Source: Diphasiastrum complanatum
Taxonomy: Eukaryota; Streptophyta; Lycopodiopsida; Lycopodiales; Lycopodiaceae
NCBI GenBank assembly: GCA_029204225.1
Contig: CM055113.1
Span: forward strand, 11,926,234 to 11,990,233
Reading direction: 5' to 3'
Length of the DNA: 64,000 nt
The notes beneath the pieces are model-generated. The model was not told where the DNA came from. It did no database searches and saw only the letters and a program-made list of their open reading frames with translations. Positions 58,098-64,000 of this stretch are shown in pieces; position 1 is the first letter of the stretch, and each line of letters starts with the position of its first letter. The position numbers and the translations under genes were made by a program.

Positions 58098-58124
58098 TTT
58101 TTGATATTGAGAACTCCTCTAATG
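58098..58124. repeat. Right inverted repeat of the candidate element
   Basis: Exact reverse complement of 50520-50546; it reads TTTTTGATATTGAGAACTCC at its start. Confidence 0.85.
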
Positions 58125-63370
<5,246 letters not shown>

Positions 63371-63570
63371 TGTTCTTAACTCAGGTAGCTATGTAGCTTC
63401 AAAGGTTCAAGTCCATTAGAAGGGTGTTATTACTTGTGAAAAGTTGTTATTTTGTATTAAAGGAATCAATAAAAATCTTATTTCTCTATACGTTACTTCA
63501 TAGGTTGATATGAATGATAAAAGCTAGATGAGGATTGACCTAGTGGTTACTCATGGTTTAGCCAAAAAAA
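63371..63570 (+). repeat. Possible tRNA-derived SINE fragments
   Basis: At 63404-63414 GGTTCAAGTCC matches the internal B box of tRNA-type promoters, about 30 bp after an A-box-like CTTAACTCAGGTAGC. At about 63538 TTGACCTAGTGGTTACTC resembles another A-box start. No cloverleaf can be drawn, so these are not tRNA genes. A decayed SINE is possible. Confidence 0.3.
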
Positions 63571-64000
63571 AATCTCATTTCTGAGGTAGTTTCTTGATGG
63601 AGATTATAACAAGTTGTCCAAGATATGAAAACATGACAAACATACATATAGTTTGATATATACAATATATCCTACTATTAATTGGGCTTGGAGGTGAAAA
63701 TTTGCAAAGAATCCATAGAGTCTCAATCATAAGGATGTTTGTGTTAATCATCAAAAGTCAGGATTTTGTGCAAAGCTAGTGCAACTTCAAATGGAAAATG
63801 AAGGATGACTAGTTGAATCGGTTGGCCAAATTTGTACTGTTGAAGAAATGTAAGACTGATAAACTTAGTCGTTTTCATGGAAAATTATTGCCAAAGGCCT
63901 CTTGTTACTTTGAAAACCATTTTTGTTTCACACAATTTGATGTATGAATTCATATATTATTATGATTGCCTATTATCTTGAAGATGGGGGGTATTTTGTA
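63571..64000. other. No recognised gene
   Basis: AT-rich sequence to the right edge with no frame or repeat I can assign. Confidence 0.5.

Larger units (their letters stand above)
50520..58124. mobile_element. Candidate four-gene element bounded by inverted repeats
   Basis: The left 27 bp (50520-50546, starting CATTAGAGGAGTTC) and right 27 bp (58098-58124) are perfect reverse complements, 7.6 kb apart. Outside both, CCTTAA occurs at nearly the same distance, so the repeat may extend imperfectly. Between them lie genes A(+), B(-), C(+) and D(-), all with GT-AG introns and all lightly damaged. No LTR or reverse transcriptase is present. Gene D resembles transposase-type proteins. I see no clear target duplication, so mobility is an inference from structure. 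The alternative is a host gene cluster flanked by an unrelated repeat. Confidence 0.5.

Noticed and set aside
50520-58124. Polinton/Maverick or endogenous DNA virus
   Set aside because: A C48-type protease and inverted ends are suggestive, but I see no DNA polymerase B, packaging ATPase, capsid or retroviral-type integrase, and the inverted repeats are only 27 bp.
63404-63414. tRNA gene
   Set aside because: Only a B-box-like sequence is present. No acceptor or anticodon stem can be drawn.

Overview
The window is nuclear DNA of a land plant. It is AT-rich, has GT-AG introns, carries Ty3/Gypsy and Ty1/Copia LTR retrotransposons with plant-type primer sites (a Copia site complementary to initiator tRNA-Met), and holds one conserved spliced plant gene. 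The many degenerate, nested elements suggest a large repeat-rich genome. A non-seed plant (fern, lycophyte or bryophyte) is my guess and is not proven.

Layout. 1-862: C-terminal part of a minus-strand HGKG-motif protein that runs off the left edge. 940-10860: an array rich in GTACCAA motifs, interrupted by Gypsy element E1 (1780-9532, 5-bp target duplication TACAC). 11924-14922: two head-to-head Copia remnants. 15292-15807: another LTR. 18029-23662: Gypsy E4 (+). 23683-26829: the 5' half of Gypsy E3 (-). 28068-32955: deleted Gypsy E2 (-). 32957-38256: the 3' half of an E3-type Gypsy (-), cut by Copia element C1 (38257-42150). 42150-47082: sparse sequence with a Copia gag scrap, a GC-rich hairpin block and a 58-bp tandem duplication. 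47083-49708: an apparently intact four-exon plant gene with a PDZ-like domain. 50520-58124: a four-gene cassette inside a perfect 27-bp inverted repeat. 58478-58594: a GA microsatellite. The rest, to 64000, shows no convincing gene.

The cassette is the most unusual part. Its order is A(+), B(-), C(+), D(-). Gene B, read through its exons, joins a histone H3 fold of the centromeric (CENH3-like) type to a basic linker and a C-terminal Ulp1/C48-like cysteine protease. B and C diverge from a promoter holding seven CACGTG palindromes in 236 bp. Genes A and C share an IYN/YIN..YFTM motif. Gene D looks like a transposase-type protein. All four carry stops or frameshifts. The stops are only TGA and TAG, as expected from decay of methylated CGA and CAG codons, and two frameshifts lie in T7 runs. 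I suggest an undescribed, now probably silent, mobile or selfish chromatin element.

The Gypsy copies share three traits: a palindrome at the 3' end of the LTR next to the primer site, an extra coiled-coil/proline-rich ORF downstream of integrase, and an Asn at the second Asp of the RT catalytic box. No tRNA, rRNA or CRISPR was found.
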